From: Mediterraneibacter hominis
GTDB taxonomy: Bacteria > Bacillota > Clostridia > Lachnospirales > Lachnospiraceae
NCBI RefSeq assembly: GCF_014287475.1
Contig: NZ_JACOPF010000003.1
Location: forward strand, 124,001 to 188,000
Reading direction: 5' to 3'
Length of the DNA stretch: 64,000 nucleotides
Each line of letters starts with the position of its first letter. Position 1 is the first letter of the stretch. The notes below the pieces were generated by a model. That model made no database searches. It was not told the DNA's origin and saw nothing but the letters and a program-made list of their open reading frames with translations. This document shows, piece by piece, positions 8,156 through 18,073 of this stretch. A program made the position numbers and the translations under genes.

Positions 8156-8851
8156 ATGTATAATATTTTAGTATGTGATGATGATAAAGAAATCGTAGAA
8201 GCGATTGAGATATATTTAACCCAGGAAGGGTATCACATCTTGAAAGCGTATGATGGAATAGAAGCACTTGCTATATTGGAGAAAGAAGAGGTAAACCTTC
8301 TTATTCTGGATGTGATGATGCCAAGACTTGACGGAATCAGGGCGACTTTGAAGATAAGGGAGAACAACAGTATTCCGATTATCATTCTATCTGCTAAATC
8401 GGAAGATGCAGATAAAATACTGGGGCTGAATATCGGGGCGGATGATTATGTGACGAAGCCGTTTAATCCTTTAGAACTGATGGCAAGAGTGAAGTCTCAG
8501 CTTCGCCGTTATAATCAGCTCGGAGGAAACAGTAAAAAGGATGACGATAAAGTTTATGAAGCAGGCGGTTTAAAGATCAATGACGATCTAAAGGAAGTCA
8601 CTGTAGACGGAGAAGCGGTGAAGCTGACTCCGATAGAATACAATATTTTACTGTTATTAATGAAAAATCAGGGCAGAGTTTTTTCTATTAATCAGATTTA
8701 CGAATCTATCTGGAATGAGGATGCGATTGGAGCAGATAATACAGTTGCTGTGCATATACGGCATATAAGAGAAAAAATTGAAATCAATCCAAAAGAACCT
8801 AGATATCTGAAGGTGGTCTGGGGAGTTGGTTATAAGATAGAAAAGCTGTAA
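8156..8851 (+). CDS. OmpR/PhoB-type response regulator
   Basis: A 231-residue regulator. The receiver domain (1-115) has the acidic pocket CDDD (7-10), phosphoacceptor D52 in LLILDVMMP, and K102 region VTKPFNP. A winged-helix DNA-binding domain (about 130-230) ends with VWGVGYKIEKL. Possible upstream starts at 8129 and 8150 are less likely: GGAGG at 8143-8147 is eight bases before the ATG at 8156. The stop is 23 bases before the sensor kinase gene, so the pair form an operon. Targets are not evident from the sequence. Confidence 0.9.
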   Translation: MYNILVCDDDKEIVEAIEIYLTQEGYHILKAYDGIEALAILEKEEVNLLILDVMMPRLDGIRATLKIRENNSIPIIILSAKSEDADKILGLNIGADDYVTKPFNPLELMARVKSQLRRYNQLGGNSKKDDDKVYEAGGLKINDDLKEVTVDGEAVKLTPIEYNILLLLMKNQGRVFSINQIYESIWNEDAIGADNTVAVHIRHIREKIEINPKEPRYLKVVWGVGYKIEKL

Positions 8852-8874
8852 GTAAGCCCCTGGAAAGGAGTATT

Positions 8875-11460
8875 ATGAATAAATGGTATAGAAAACCAGT
8901 TACAAAAGCGATATTGGTTGTACTGGCAATTTTGTCGGCTGCTTCTACGGTGATGAATGTACTTGTAATAAGTGCATTTTCAGGGAATATATTTCAACAC
9001 AATTTTTGGGAGTCCACGAAGCTGCCTTACGAAGAGTCTGCTGATTTTCATGCAGCGGTAGAAAATGCAATGTATACGGTGCTTGAACAGCAGCATTGGA
9101 GGAAAACTCTGGAAACAGACGGAAAATATGATGAAAATAAGCTGGTAGATATTATAGAGTACGGGGAAAAAGGCACTGTTTCAGGAGAAAATACCTCCGG
9201 ACTTGTGTATCGGCTTGGCGATCTAGACCATTGGGGAGAAATCTTTGATTCGGGCGAAGATTTATATACAAATACAGGAGTTATCGTATGTGAAAACCTG
9301 GATGGAACCTACCATTATTACTATCAGGAAGCATTTTTTAACATGCTTGAGGAAGGAACTCTTTCAATAGAGATAGATGAAAAAAATAGGAATGATTTCC
9401 TGGACGCACTGAAAAATGGATATTATACATCTTCTGGTTACAATAACTATGGCGTGAAGGTGGAAAATAAAGAAGGGGAAACAGTATACACAGACTGTTG
9501 GAATTTCGGCGCTTCTTTAAAAGAGGAATATGCGCCGGAAGGAGCAGAAAATCTTCTTGAGGTAGTGAATAGCGTTCCAGAGTTGAACGGGAAATTGTTT
9601 GATATTTATCAATATTTGGATATGGCAATCTATAGTCTGCACAATGCTGCACTCCTATATCAGGACGGCGCAGAGACTTATGGAGAGGGGAATACAAATT
9701 TTACTTATATTTATACAGACCTGGATTCAAAACAGATATATACAAATAAAGCAGAATACCAGGATTTTGACAAAGCAGAAGAAAATATCAATCAGATGAT
9801 TGCAGATAAAAATGACAAATATATCATTGTATTTCCAAAACTTGCAGATTTTAAAACAAATATGGATATTGCTGCGGGTACCTACAAGGATATGGTAAAC
9901 AATTATATAGGCGGGGCGAGTGAAAATATTGTCTTTGCAGCTTGTGTAGATACAGATTTTCCTGTTCAGGATATATTTTATACGTCAAAAGAAACCTACG
10001 ATACAAATCTTCCTTATCTGCGAAACAGCGCACTTGCGGGAATAGCATCCACATTTTTGTGTTTCATTTTGATTATCTGGCTGACTTTGGTTACTGGGAG
10101 AAGGGCGGAAGATGAGGAGATTCATCTGAATGGATTTGACAGATGGAAAACAGAGATTGCGGCAGCTCTTATTATTGGAATCTGGCTTGGATTTACTGCA
10201 TTTTTAAGCATGAATTGGACAGGTGTTACTACGGGATATAATGCAACATACCTTTATGATGCAATGCAGTATGTATATTTTGGCGGGCTTTCTACAACGT
10301 ATATAAGCGTAATGGATATGATTGTTCTGTGTATTTACGGTCTTTTTACGGGTGTTTGTTTTTTTGCAGGATACTTAAGCCTAGTCAAGAGAATAAAGGC
10401 GGGAACCCTTTGGAAAAACAGCCTGCTCTGTGCAGTCGGAAGTTTTGCCGGGGTGACCTGGAGAAACCGGACTGTTGTATTTCAAGGAATTGTCGCGTTA
10501 ATCGGGCTCTTTGTTATTCATTGGATGTGTCTGGTAACAGGATGGCATATAATATGTGTGATACCGGCAATTCTTGCGGACATAGGAGTTGTTTATGCCG
10601 TGATAAGCAATGCGATTGCTAAAAATAGAATAAAAAAAGGGATTGAACAGATTGCTTCCGGGGATTTGAATTATCAGATAGAATTGAAGGGATTAAAAGG
10701 GACAAATCTGGAAATTGCAGAAAAGGTGAATAATATTGGAAATGGATTAAATCGCGCAGTAGAAGAAAACATGAAGAGTGAACGACTAAAGACGGATTTA
10801 ATTACAAATGTTTCCCATGATATTAAAACCCCGCTTACTTCTATTATCAATTATGTGGATCTTTTAAAGAGAGAAAATCTGCAGGATGAAAAAATCCAGG
10901 GATACCTTGCAATACTTGAAGCAAAGGCGCAGCGATTAAAGACACTGACAGAGGACGTTGTGGAGGCATCAAAGGTCAGCAGCGGGAATATTAAGCTGGA
11001 ATTGATGAATGTAAATCTCGTGGAGATGATTCAGCAGACAGAAGGTGAGTTTGAGGAGAAATTTTCTGCCCGGGATTTATCGGTTATTACCAGCCTGCCT
11101 AAGCAGGCGGCAATCATATATGTTGACGGCAGAAGACTGTGGAGAGTATTAGAGAATATATATGGAAATGCAGCGAAATATGCAATGCCGGGGACAAGAG
11201 TGTATGCAGACTTGAAGGTAGAAGATGAAACAGTGCGTTTTTCGTTGAAAAATATTTCTGAACAGCAGTTGAATATATCGGCGGATGAACTGACGGAACG
11301 GTTCATACGGGGAGATATATCGCGAAGTACAGAAGGCAGTGGATTGGGACTGTCGATTGCCCAAAGCCTGATGAAGATGCAAGGAGGAGAGATGAAGCTA
11401 TACCTGGATGGAGATTTGTTCAAGGTAGAGCTAGAATTCCCAAGAGTGAAAGAGAAGTAG
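8875..11460 (+). CDS. Large membrane sensor histidine kinase (861 aa)
   Basis: Partner of the regulator just upstream. A first membrane segment (about 13-33) is followed by a large extracellular domain (to about 385), then five or six membrane segments (about 385-585), a HAMP-like linker, and the kinase core. The phosphoacceptor is H648 in NVSHDIKTPLTS. The ATPase domain shows NAAKYA and GSGLGLSIAQSL. The arrangement of one helix, a long outside domain and then a multi-helix block is not that of a simple two-helix sensor, so the signal may be sensed in the membrane block as well as outside. I do not recognise the sensor domain. A strong terminator follows. Confidence 0.88.
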   Translation: MNKWYRKPVTKAILVVLAILSAASTVMNVLVISAFSGNIFQHNFWESTKLPYEESADFHAAVENAMYTVLEQQHWRKTLETDGKYDENKLVDIIEYGEKGTVSGENTSGLVYRLGDLDHWGEIFDSGEDLYTNTGVIVCENLDGTYHYYYQEAFFNMLEEGTLSIEIDEKNRNDFLDALKNGYYTSSGYNNYGVKVENKEGETVYTDCWNFGASLKEEYAPEGAENLLEVVNSVPELNGKLFDIYQYLDMAIYSLHNAALLYQDGAETYGEGNTNFTYIYTDLDSKQIYTNKAEYQDFDKAEENINQMIADKNDKYIIVFPKLADFKTNMDIAAGTYKDMVNNYIGGASENIVFAACVDTDFPVQDIFYTSKETYDTNLPYLRNSALAGIASTFLCFILIIWLTLVTGRRAEDEEIHLNGFDRWKTEIAAALIIGIWLGFTAFLSMNWTGVTTGYNATYLYDAMQYVYFGGLSTTYISVMDMIVLCIYGLFTGVCFFAGYLSLVKRIKAGTLWKNSLLCAVGSFAGVTWRNRTVVFQGIVALIGLFVIHWMCLVTGWHIICVIPAILADIGVVYAVISNAIAKNRIKKGIEQIASGDLNYQIELKGLKGTNLEIAEKVNNIGNGLNRAVEENMKSERLKTDLITNVSHDIKTPLTSIINYVDLLKRENLQDEKIQGYLAILEAKAQRLKTLTEDVVEASKVSSGNIKLELMNVNLVEMIQQTEGEFEEKFSARDLSVITSLPKQAAIIYVDGRRLWRVLENIYGNAAKYAMPGTRVYADLKVEDETVRFSLKNISEQQLNISADELTERFIRGDISRSTEGSGLGLSIAQSLMKMQGGEMKLYLDGDLFKVELEFPRVKEK

Positions 11461-11476
11461 AAAAAATGGTAAGTGA

Positions 11477-11526
11477 AACAGAATCCCGCCGGTGCTTGGA
11501 GATAAGTACCGGCGGGATTCTGTTTT
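11477..11526 (+). terminator. Strong terminator after the sensor kinase
   Basis: AACAGAATCCCGCCGGT pairs with ACCGGCGGGATTCTGTT and is followed by TTGTT. The stem is about 18 bp. Confidence 0.9.
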
Positions 11527-11527
11527 G

Positions 11528-11603
11528 TTGGATAATCCATAAGATTGACTTGATCGTCTATCCATCTCAAAAAATAAATATGGTATCGTAAAATCAACAA
11601 TAG
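11528..11603 (+). promoter_or_regulatory. Promoter region of the transketolase operon, similar to that at 17968
   Basis: A 76-nt block aligns without gaps with 17968-18043 at about 45 of 76 positions. Shared parts are TTGGATA at the start, TGGTA at 54-58 and AACAA at 69-73. TAAAAT near 11589 may be a -10 box with no good -35, as in activator-dependent promoters. The YesN-type regulator at 22993 is the obvious candidate. Confidence 0.4.
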
Positions 11604-11648
11604 ATATAAAAAACGTGTGATAAATACAAAATCCAAAGGAGGGGTATT

Positions 11649-12470
11649 GTGAATACAGAAGAATTAAAAAAAGTGGCAGAAAAACTAAGACTGGCTGCGG
11701 TAGAGATGGTCTACAAAGGAGGCGACGGACACCCGGGACCAGCCTTATCTATTGCGGATATTGTTACGGTATTGTATTTTGATGAGATGAATATCCGACC
11801 GGAAGAACCGGATTGGGAGGATAGAGATCGGTTTATTCTTTCAAAAGGACATGCGTGTCCTATTTATTATGCGGCGCTTTCAGAGAGAGGGTATTTTGGA
11901 GAACAAATCGAAGACTTCCATTTGCGTGCGTTGGGAAGTAAATTCCAGGGGCACCCGGTTATGAATAAAACAAAAGGTGTAGACATGACCTCTGGTTCTC
12001 TGGGAAATGGAATCGCGATCGGAGTTGGTATGGCGATTGCAGGAAAGCATGAAGGAAAAAACTACAATGTATTTGTTATTACCGGAGATGGAGAACTGCA
12101 GGAAGGGATCTGCTGGGAGGGGATCAATGCGGCGGCAGCACACCATTTAGACAACCTGATTGTTTTTGCCGATCGCAATGGCTGGCAGAGCGGCGGCAGT
12201 ATAGAAGACACAATCGGTTCCAACAATATCAAGGAACGATTTGAAAGCTTTGGATGGTATGCACAAGAAATTGACGGACATGATATAGATGCAATCAAAG
12301 GTGCTATATCTGCGGCGAAGGAAGAAAAAGGACGTCCAAGTGTGATTGTATGTGACTGTGTTAAAGGAAAGGGCGTACCCTATATGGAAAATGATAATAC
12401 ATGGCATAAAGGGGTTCCGACAAAAGAACAGATGGAAATAGCGGAAAAGGTATTAGGGGGTGCAAAATAA
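11649..12470 (+). CDS. Transketolase N-terminal (ThDP-binding) subunit
   Basis: A 273-residue half-transketolase carrying the pyrophosphate-binding half. The motif GDGELQEGICWEGINAA is the G-D-G...N thiamine-diphosphate signature, and SKGHACPIYYAAL and DMTSGSLGNGIAIGVGMA are typical. It begins with GTG after an AGGAGG site. Its stop overlaps the ATG of the next gene by one base, so the two halves are translated together as a two-subunit enzyme. Split transketolases of this kind serve the pentose phosphate pathway or special pathways such as apulose-4-phosphate cleavage. In this locus a special sugar role is more likely than a housekeeping one. Confidence 0.88.
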   Translation: MNTEELKKVAEKLRLAAVEMVYKGGDGHPGPALSIADIVTVLYFDEMNIRPEEPDWEDRDRFILSKGHACPIYYAALSERGYFGEQIEDFHLRALGSKFQGHPVMNKTKGVDMTSGSLGNGIAIGVGMAIAGKHEGKNYNVFVITGDGELQEGICWEGINAAAAHHLDNLIVFADRNGWQSGGSIEDTIGSNNIKERFESFGWYAQEIDGHDIDAIKGAISAAKEEKGRPSVIVCDCVKGKGVPYMENDNTWHKGVPTKEQMEIAEKVLGGAK

Positions 12471-13411
12471 TGGCAGAGTTTAAAGGAACAAGAGAAGCGT
12501 TTGCGCAGGCAATAATGGATCTTGCAAAGAAAGATAAGAAAGTCATGTTTGTTTCACCGGATTCTTTGAAAGCGATGCGTGCAACGAAATTTGCAGAAGT
12601 ATATCCAGAGAATTATGTAGAAGTAGGAATTGCTGAACAAGCGGCAGTAGATACCGCGGCAGGATTGGCAGCGGCAGGCATGGTTCCTTTTGTAGCGACA
12701 TATGCGGGATTTTTGACAATGAGGGCGTGTGAACAGATGCGTACATTTGTAGCATACCCGAACTTAAATGTAAAATTTGTCGGAATCAATGCAGGATTAT
12801 TAGGAGGAGAACGGGAAGGTGTTACACATCAGTTTTATGAGGATGTAGGGATCTTGTCAACCATTCCCAATTATACGATTTTCACTCCGGCGGACGGAAA
12901 CCAGGCATACCATGCGGTAAAAGCTGCTTATGAGACGGAAGGGCCGGTTTATGTCAGGGCAGGAAGCGGAAGAGAGGCAGATGTATATGAGAAGGACACA
13001 CCATTTTCTAAAGAGGGAATCACAATTTGGAGAGACTATGGAAATGATGTCCTTCTGCTTTCCAGTGGTTTTGTTCTGGAGCGTGTTTTAAAAGCGGCAG
13101 ATATATTAAAAACAGCAGGTATCTGTGCGACAGCAGCAGACATTAATATTTTATATGGAAAGAATAATGCAAAAATTATAGAGGCGGTTCAAAAAGCAAA
13201 GACGATTGTAACAGTAGAGGATCACAATATCAACGGCGGGCTGGGTTCCTATATTAATGGTCTTGTTACGGAATATGCGCCTAAATATGTAAATAGGATT
13301 GGTCTAACTACATTTGGCGAATCAGGACCCGCGAAAGAACTCGCAGATTACTATGGACTGAGTCCGGAAAAAATTGCAGATAGAGCGAGAGAGGCTGTAA
13401 ATAGAAAATAG
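12470..13411 (+). CDS. Transketolase C-terminal subunit
   Basis: A 313-residue partner of the subunit upstream. It holds the pyrimidine-binding domain with the catalytic glutamate region YVEVGIAEQAAVDTAAG, then the C-terminal transketolase domain (about 190-313, VEDHNINGGLGSYI). Its start ATG shares the final A of the previous stop TAA, a tight coupling. Together the two proteins make one ThDP-dependent ketol-transferring enzyme. Family knowledge: split enzymes AptA/AptB act on apulose-4-phosphate. The ApnO-like gene that follows hints at this, but the substrate is not proven. Confidence 0.88.
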   Translation: MAEFKGTREAFAQAIMDLAKKDKKVMFVSPDSLKAMRATKFAEVYPENYVEVGIAEQAAVDTAAGLAAAGMVPFVATYAGFLTMRACEQMRTFVAYPNLNVKFVGINAGLLGGEREGVTHQFYEDVGILSTIPNYTIFTPADGNQAYHAVKAAYETEGPVYVRAGSGREADVYEKDTPFSKEGITIWRDYGNDVLLLSSGFVLERVLKAADILKTAGICATAADINILYGKNNAKIIEAVQKAKTIVTVEDHNINGGLGSYINGLVTEYAPKYVNRIGLTTFGESGPAKELADYYGLSPEKIADRAREAVNRK

Positions 13412-13453
13412 ATCTGGAAAAATCAGATAATTGTAAAAAGGAGAGAAAATAAT

Positions 13454-14317
13454 ATGAGTAAAATTGTAGTAAGCGTCATAGGCGCAGGCGGCAAAATGGG
13501 GACAAGGACAAGTAATAATCTGGCAAAGAAGCCGGAAGACTTTGAACTTTTATTGGTGGAAGCATCGGAAGCCGGAATCAAAAGCATTAAAGACAGAGGA
13601 TTTGAACCGGCACCGGTAGAAGAAGCGCTGGCAAAATCAGACGTAGTTGTATTTGCGGTGCCGGACACTTTGATAGGAAAACTTTCGGCTGTATATGTGC
13701 CGCAGTTAAAACCAGGCACAGGATTTATTATTCTGGATCCGGCAGCGGCAGTGGCGAAAGAACTGACGCTTAGGGATGACTGTACATTCGCCGTAGCACA
13801 TCCATGCCATCCATCGTATTTCCTGGATCAGGATACTTACGAGGCTCGTCAGGACAGATTCGGCGGATGCGGCGGAAAACAAGATATTGTTATGTCTAAA
13901 ATCCAGGGAGAAGATGCTCGATTTACACAATGCGTGGAAGTGGCAAAGCAGATGTACGCGCCAGTAGAGCATGCATATGTAATGTCCTCTGAACAAATTG
14001 CATTTCTGGAACCAACTCTTGTGGAATTGCTGGGGGCTACTTGCCTGTATGCGATGGCGGAGACGGTGGATGAGGCAGAGAGACGAGGAATTGAAAGAGA
14101 GGCGGCGGTATCTTTCTTGACAGGGCATATTTACAACTTGTCTGCAAATTTCTTGGGATATATTCCAGGAAAACCTCCGGTATCGGATGCATGTAAGGTG
14201 GCGATCAATTTAGGAAATCGCCTTGTGATGCGAGAGGACTGGAAGAAAATATGGGATGATGAGGTGTTAAATAAAGTGATTGCAACAATGCTTCATCCGG
14301 ATAAGCCACAGATTTAA
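13454..14317 (+). CDS. 6-phosphogluconate-dehydrogenase-like oxidoreductase (ApnO-like)
   Basis: A 287-residue NAD(P)-dependent enzyme. The N-terminal Rossmann motif is VSVIGAGGKMG, followed by VVFAVPDTLIGK, LDPAAAVAKEL and AHPCHPSYF. The C-terminal half is all-helical, as in the PGDH_C family. This pattern fits D-apionate oxidoisomerase (ApnO) and relatives, which oxidise and rearrange a branched sugar acid. Other hydroxyacid dehydrogenases of the same fold are possible. It lies between the split transketolase and a D-2-hydroxyacid dehydrogenase, all co-oriented with short gaps, so it probably works in one catabolic route with them. I am confident of the fold and only moderately of the ApnO link. 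Confidence 0.65.
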   Translation: MSKIVVSVIGAGGKMGTRTSNNLAKKPEDFELLLVEASEAGIKSIKDRGFEPAPVEEALAKSDVVVFAVPDTLIGKLSAVYVPQLKPGTGFIILDPAAAVAKELTLRDDCTFAVAHPCHPSYFLDQDTYEARQDRFGGCGGKQDIVMSKIQGEDARFTQCVEVAKQMYAPVEHAYVMSSEQIAFLEPTLVELLGATCLYAMAETVDEAERRGIEREAAVSFLTGHIYNLSANFLGYIPGKPPVSDACKVAINLGNRLVMREDWKKIWDDEVLNKVIATMLHPDKPQI

Positions 14318-14344
14318 TTTGTATAACAGGAGGCAGACAGGAAA

Positions 14345-15313
14345 ATGAAAATCGTAGTTTTAGATGGTTATACTTTAAATCCGGGAGATATTACCTGGGA
14401 AAGAATAAAACAGTTGGGGGAGTGTACGGTGTATGACCGTACATCCCTTACAGATCTGCAGGAAGTAATAGACAGAATCGGGGAAGCGGAAATCGTATTT
14501 ACAAACAAAACACCGCTGCCGGCGAAGGTACTGGAACGATGTCCGCAGATAAAATATATTGGAGTTTTGGCGACAGGCTATAATGTAGTTGATGTAAAAA
14601 GAGCAAACGAGCAGGGAATTGTGGTTACCAATATTCCATCCTATGGAACTGCTGCGGTTGGGCAATTTGCCATAGCACTGCTTTTAGAAATCTGCCATCA
14701 TATTGGATACCATGACAAAGCAGTGCATGCCGGAAAATGGGAAGAAAATCCGGATTGGTGTTTTTGGGATTATCCGTTAATCGAACTTGCCGGAAAGACA
14801 ATGGGAATTATAGGATATGGGCGAATTGGACAGGCGACAGGACGTATTGCGCAGGCATTGGGAATGACAGTACTTGCTTATGACGCATACCCCAATAAAG
14901 AGTTAGAGAGTGAGATGTGCAGGTATGCTGATTTGGATGTGGTATTGTCTAAGTCAGATGTGGTAGCATTGCATTGCCCGCTGTTTCCTGAAACAGATGG
15001 GATGATTAACAAGGAAACGATTCAGAAAATGAAAGACGGCGTGATTATCCTAAATAATTCCAGAGGGCCGCTTATTAAAGAGCAGGATCTGGCGGATGCG
15101 TTAAATAGTGGAAAGGTAGCGGCAGCAGGGCTGGATGTAGTTTCTACAGAACCCATAAAAGGAGACAATCCACTTTTGAAGGCTAAAAATTGTATTATTA
15201 CACCGCATATTTCTTGGGCTCCAAAAGAGTCCAGACAGAGATTGATGGATATTGCAGCAGAAAATTTGGAAGCGTTTTTAGGCGGAAAACCGATAAATGA
15301 GGTGAAGGGATGA
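14345..15313 (+). CDS. D-2-hydroxyacid dehydrogenase (glycerate/hydroxypyruvate type)
   Basis: A 322-residue member of the D-isomer 2-hydroxyacid dehydrogenase family. It has VLATGYNVVD, the NAD-binding loop GIIGYGRIGQATGRIA, LHCPLFPET, NNSRGPLIKEQDL (catalytic Arg region) and the catalytic His near the end in ITPHISWAPKESR. It interconverts a D-2-hydroxy acid and its 2-oxo acid, and the closest types reduce hydroxypyruvate to glycerate. The stop overlaps the start of the rhamnosidase by four bases (ATGA), so they are translationally coupled. It likely handles a short-chain oxo acid produced upstream in the pathway. Confidence 0.82.
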   Translation: MKIVVLDGYTLNPGDITWERIKQLGECTVYDRTSLTDLQEVIDRIGEAEIVFTNKTPLPAKVLERCPQIKYIGVLATGYNVVDVKRANEQGIVVTNIPSYGTAAVGQFAIALLLEICHHIGYHDKAVHAGKWEENPDWCFWDYPLIELAGKTMGIIGYGRIGQATGRIAQALGMTVLAYDAYPNKELESEMCRYADLDVVLSKSDVVALHCPLFPETDGMINKETIQKMKDGVIILNNSRGPLIKEQDLADALNSGKVAAAGLDVVSTEPIKGDNPLLKAKNCIITPHISWAPKESRQRLMDIAAENLEAFLGGKPINEVKG

Positions 15314-17967
15314 TCGAAGTAAAAGAATTACGGGTCAATAACCAGGTAAATCCTGTTGGGATAGGAAAAATAGAAGTGGTTGGATGGAAGCTTGTTTCCA
15401 GTGCTAGAAATGTCAGACAAAAGATGTATGAAATTCAGATAGCGGAGGATAGAAAATTCTCCTGTGTTATATATGATAGCGGAGAAGTAGAAAGCAGACA
15501 ATCTGTACATATTCAGATTGAGGAAAGCGGGCTTTTCCTGCGGTCGGCAGAAATGTACTTTATACGAGTGCGCGTATCAACAGAGCAAGGAGAAAAAAGT
15601 AAGTGGAAGGAAGGCTGTTTTACAACAGCCTTTTTACATAACCAGGAATGGAAAGCTGTATTTATATCTCCGGAAAATGAAAGAGACTGGAACAAAAGTA
15701 AGGGATATTATTTAAGAAAAGAAATACAGATGGGTAAGAAAGTAAAACGCGCTTTTGCTTTTACCACGGCTTTAGGTCTGTATCATTTTTATATAAATGG
15801 GCACAGAATTGGAGAAGATGAATTTACTCCGGGGTGGACCTCTTATCATCACCATCTTCTATACCAAAGCTATGATGTCACCAGATATATAAAAGAGGGG
15901 GCGAATATGCTTGGCGCGCATATAGGTGCCGGATGGTACAAAGGCGATATGGGATCGGCAAGGACAAGAAACCATTATGGAAAACAAAGCGCCTTTTTGT
16001 GCCAGATAGAAGTTTTGTATGAAGATGGAGAGAGGGTTTCCTTTTGTACAGATACTTCGTGGGAGAGTACAGAAAGCCCGATTTTATATTCGGAGATCTA
16101 TGACGGAGAGATTTATGACGCGCGTAAGGAGATAGATGGATGGAATGAAGCAGGAAACAAAAATGGAGAATGGGAACCAGTAGAAAAAGTAGTGTTTCCA
16201 ATAGAAGCGTTGAGAGCGCAAAGTGGATGCAAGGTAAAAAAAATGAAAAAGGTACCGGCAAAGCGAATCTTTCAGACTCCACAGGGAGACTGGGTGGTAG
16301 ATTTTGGGCAGAACCTGGCAGGCTGGATCGAATTTCAGGCAGAAGGAAGCTGTGGAGATAAGGTAGAATTAAATTGCTTTGAGGTATTAGATAAAGATGG
16401 AAATGTGTATCTGGACAATCTGCGTACGGCTAAAGCGACAGTGACCTATATTTGCAAAGGAGGCAAAACTGTCTTCCAACCAAATTTTTCTTTCCAGGGA
16501 TTTCAGTATGCGAAAATAGCTTCTTATCCAGGTATCCCGCAGATTAGTAATTTTACAGCATATGTACTGTATTCAGATATGCAGAGGACAGGAGAATTTT
16601 GTTGTTCAAATAAAGATTTGAACCAGCTTCACCATAATATTCTATGGGGAATGAGGAGTAATTTTCTGGATGTTCCAACAGATTGCCCACAGAGAGACGA
16701 ACGTCTGGGATGGACGGGAGACGCGCAGATATTTTGCAGGGCGGCTTCTTATCTCATGGATACAGATACATTTTTCAGAAAATGGCTTATAGATGTGGCA
16801 GCGGAACAGACGCAAGAGGGAGGAATACCACATGTAGTACCGGATGTATGGTCCGGGAAAAATGTAAAGGGGAAAATTTTTGAGCGAGGGACACATTCCG
16901 CTGCGGCCTGGGCAGATGCAGTGGTAATTATACCGTGGACATTGTATTTGATGTATGGAGACAAGAGAGTCATTGAACAACAGTACAGCAGTATGAAATC
17001 GTGGATTGACTTTATGGGCGCGCATGCAAAGGACTGTATGTGGGAATACCGGATGCAGTTTGGCGACTGGGTCGCTCTGGATGCAAAGGAAGGCAGCTAT
17101 TACGGGGCAACACCTCTAGAGCTTACCAATATGGCATATTATGCGTATTCTACAGAATTATTTTCCAGGATGGCACATGTGACAGGAAATGAAGAAGATG
17201 CGCAGGAATACGGAGAACTGCATAAGAAAATCAAGGATGCCTATAGGAGACATTTTTTTACATCTGAAGGGAGACTTAACGTTCAGACACAGACGGCACA
17301 GATAGTTTCACTGTTTTTTCATCTTGTGCCAGAAGAATTCAAACAGAATGTAGTGGATGATTTGCTCCATTTACTGAAGGAGAGAGATGGCCATCTGGTT
17401 ACAGGGTTTGTGGGTACACCTTATTTTTGCCAGGTCTTAAGTGACAATGGACATGCAAAAGAGGCATATGAACTTCTCTTAAAGGAAGATTTCCCAAGCT
17501 GGCTGTATCAGGTAAAGCAGGGGGCAACGACGGTATGGGAACATTGGGATGGTAAAAAGCCTGACGGCAGTATGTGGAGTCCTGCCATGAATTCTTTCAA
17601 CCACTATGCATACGGCGCGGTCGGAGAATGGCTGTATAGAGGGATTTTAGGGATTGAATGTTCAGAACAAGAACCAGGATTCCAACGTATTTTGCTAAAA
17701 CCGCATATTGGAGGCGGATTAGAATATGCAGAAGGGTCCTATGAAAGTATATATGGAAGGATTGTATCCCGATGGGAGCGAAAGAAAGAAAGGGTAAAAT
17801 TCTACATGGAAATTCCAGATAATACAACGGCAGAAATATGGCTATATAATGCTGTTTCGATAGAATATACCGGAGGGATAAACTTTGAAAAGATAAAGGT
17901 CGGCATTGAAAAAGGATATAGGGCGGAAACAGGTTCTGGAAGCTATGAGATACAGTTTTCTCTTTGA
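15310..17967 (+). CDS. GH78 alpha-L-rhamnosidase (885 aa)
   Basis: A full-length GH78 enzyme releasing terminal alpha-L-rhamnose from plant glycans or glycosides. Order of domains: N-terminal fibronectin-like domain (about 10-100), beta-sandwich with FYINGHRIGEDEFTPGW (about 155-170), further sandwich domain, the (alpha/alpha)6 catalytic barrel (about 430-770) with the family signature TDCPQRDERLGWTGDAQ carrying acidic active-site residues, and a C-terminal beta domain. No signal peptide is present, so it acts in the cytoplasm on imported oligosaccharides or glycosides, which matches the ABC importer just downstream. A second, clearly different GH78 is at 60209. Confidence 0.93.
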   Translation: MIEVKELRVNNQVNPVGIGKIEVVGWKLVSSARNVRQKMYEIQIAEDRKFSCVIYDSGEVESRQSVHIQIEESGLFLRSAEMYFIRVRVSTEQGEKSKWKEGCFTTAFLHNQEWKAVFISPENERDWNKSKGYYLRKEIQMGKKVKRAFAFTTALGLYHFYINGHRIGEDEFTPGWTSYHHHLLYQSYDVTRYIKEGANMLGAHIGAGWYKGDMGSARTRNHYGKQSAFLCQIEVLYEDGERVSFCTDTSWESTESPILYSEIYDGEIYDARKEIDGWNEAGNKNGEWEPVEKVVFPIEALRAQSGCKVKKMKKVPAKRIFQTPQGDWVVDFGQNLAGWIEFQAEGSCGDKVELNCFEVLDKDGNVYLDNLRTAKATVTYICKGGKTVFQPNFSFQGFQYAKIASYPGIPQISNFTAYVLYSDMQRTGEFCCSNKDLNQLHHNILWGMRSNFLDVPTDCPQRDERLGWTGDAQIFCRAASYLMDTDTFFRKWLIDVAAEQTQEGGIPHVVPDVWSGKNVKGKIFERGTHSAAAWADAVVIIPWTLYLMYGDKRVIEQQYSSMKSWIDFMGAHAKDCMWEYRMQFGDWVALDAKEGSYYGATPLELTNMAYYAYSTELFSRMAHVTGNEEDAQEYGELHKKIKDAYRRHFFTSEGRLNVQTQTAQIVSLFFHLVPEEFKQNVVDDLLHLLKERDGHLVTGFVGTPYFCQVLSDNGHAKEAYELLLKEDFPSWLYQVKQGATTVWEHWDGKKPDGSMWSPAMNSFNHYAYGAVGEWLYRGILGIECSEQEPGFQRILLKPHIGGGLEYAEGSYESIYGRIVSRWERKKERVKFYMEIPDNTTAEIWLYNAVSIEYTGGINFEKIKVGIEKGYRAETGSGSYEIQFSL

Positions 17968-18043
17968 TTGGATATTCAATATGAAATGTCGGATTGTCCA
18001 TGTGCATGAAAAGATAGGAATGGTAACATGAATATAACAAATA
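17968..18043 (+). promoter_or_regulatory. Promoter region of the first ABC importer, matching 11528-11603
   Basis: It begins directly after the rhamnosidase stop. TTGGATA, GAAAAGAT, ATGGTA and AACAA stand at the same offsets as in the transketolase operon leader. This suggests one activator for both units. Confidence 0.4.
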
Positions 18044-18073
18044 AATCTGAAACGGATGATAAGGAGGAGTAGT

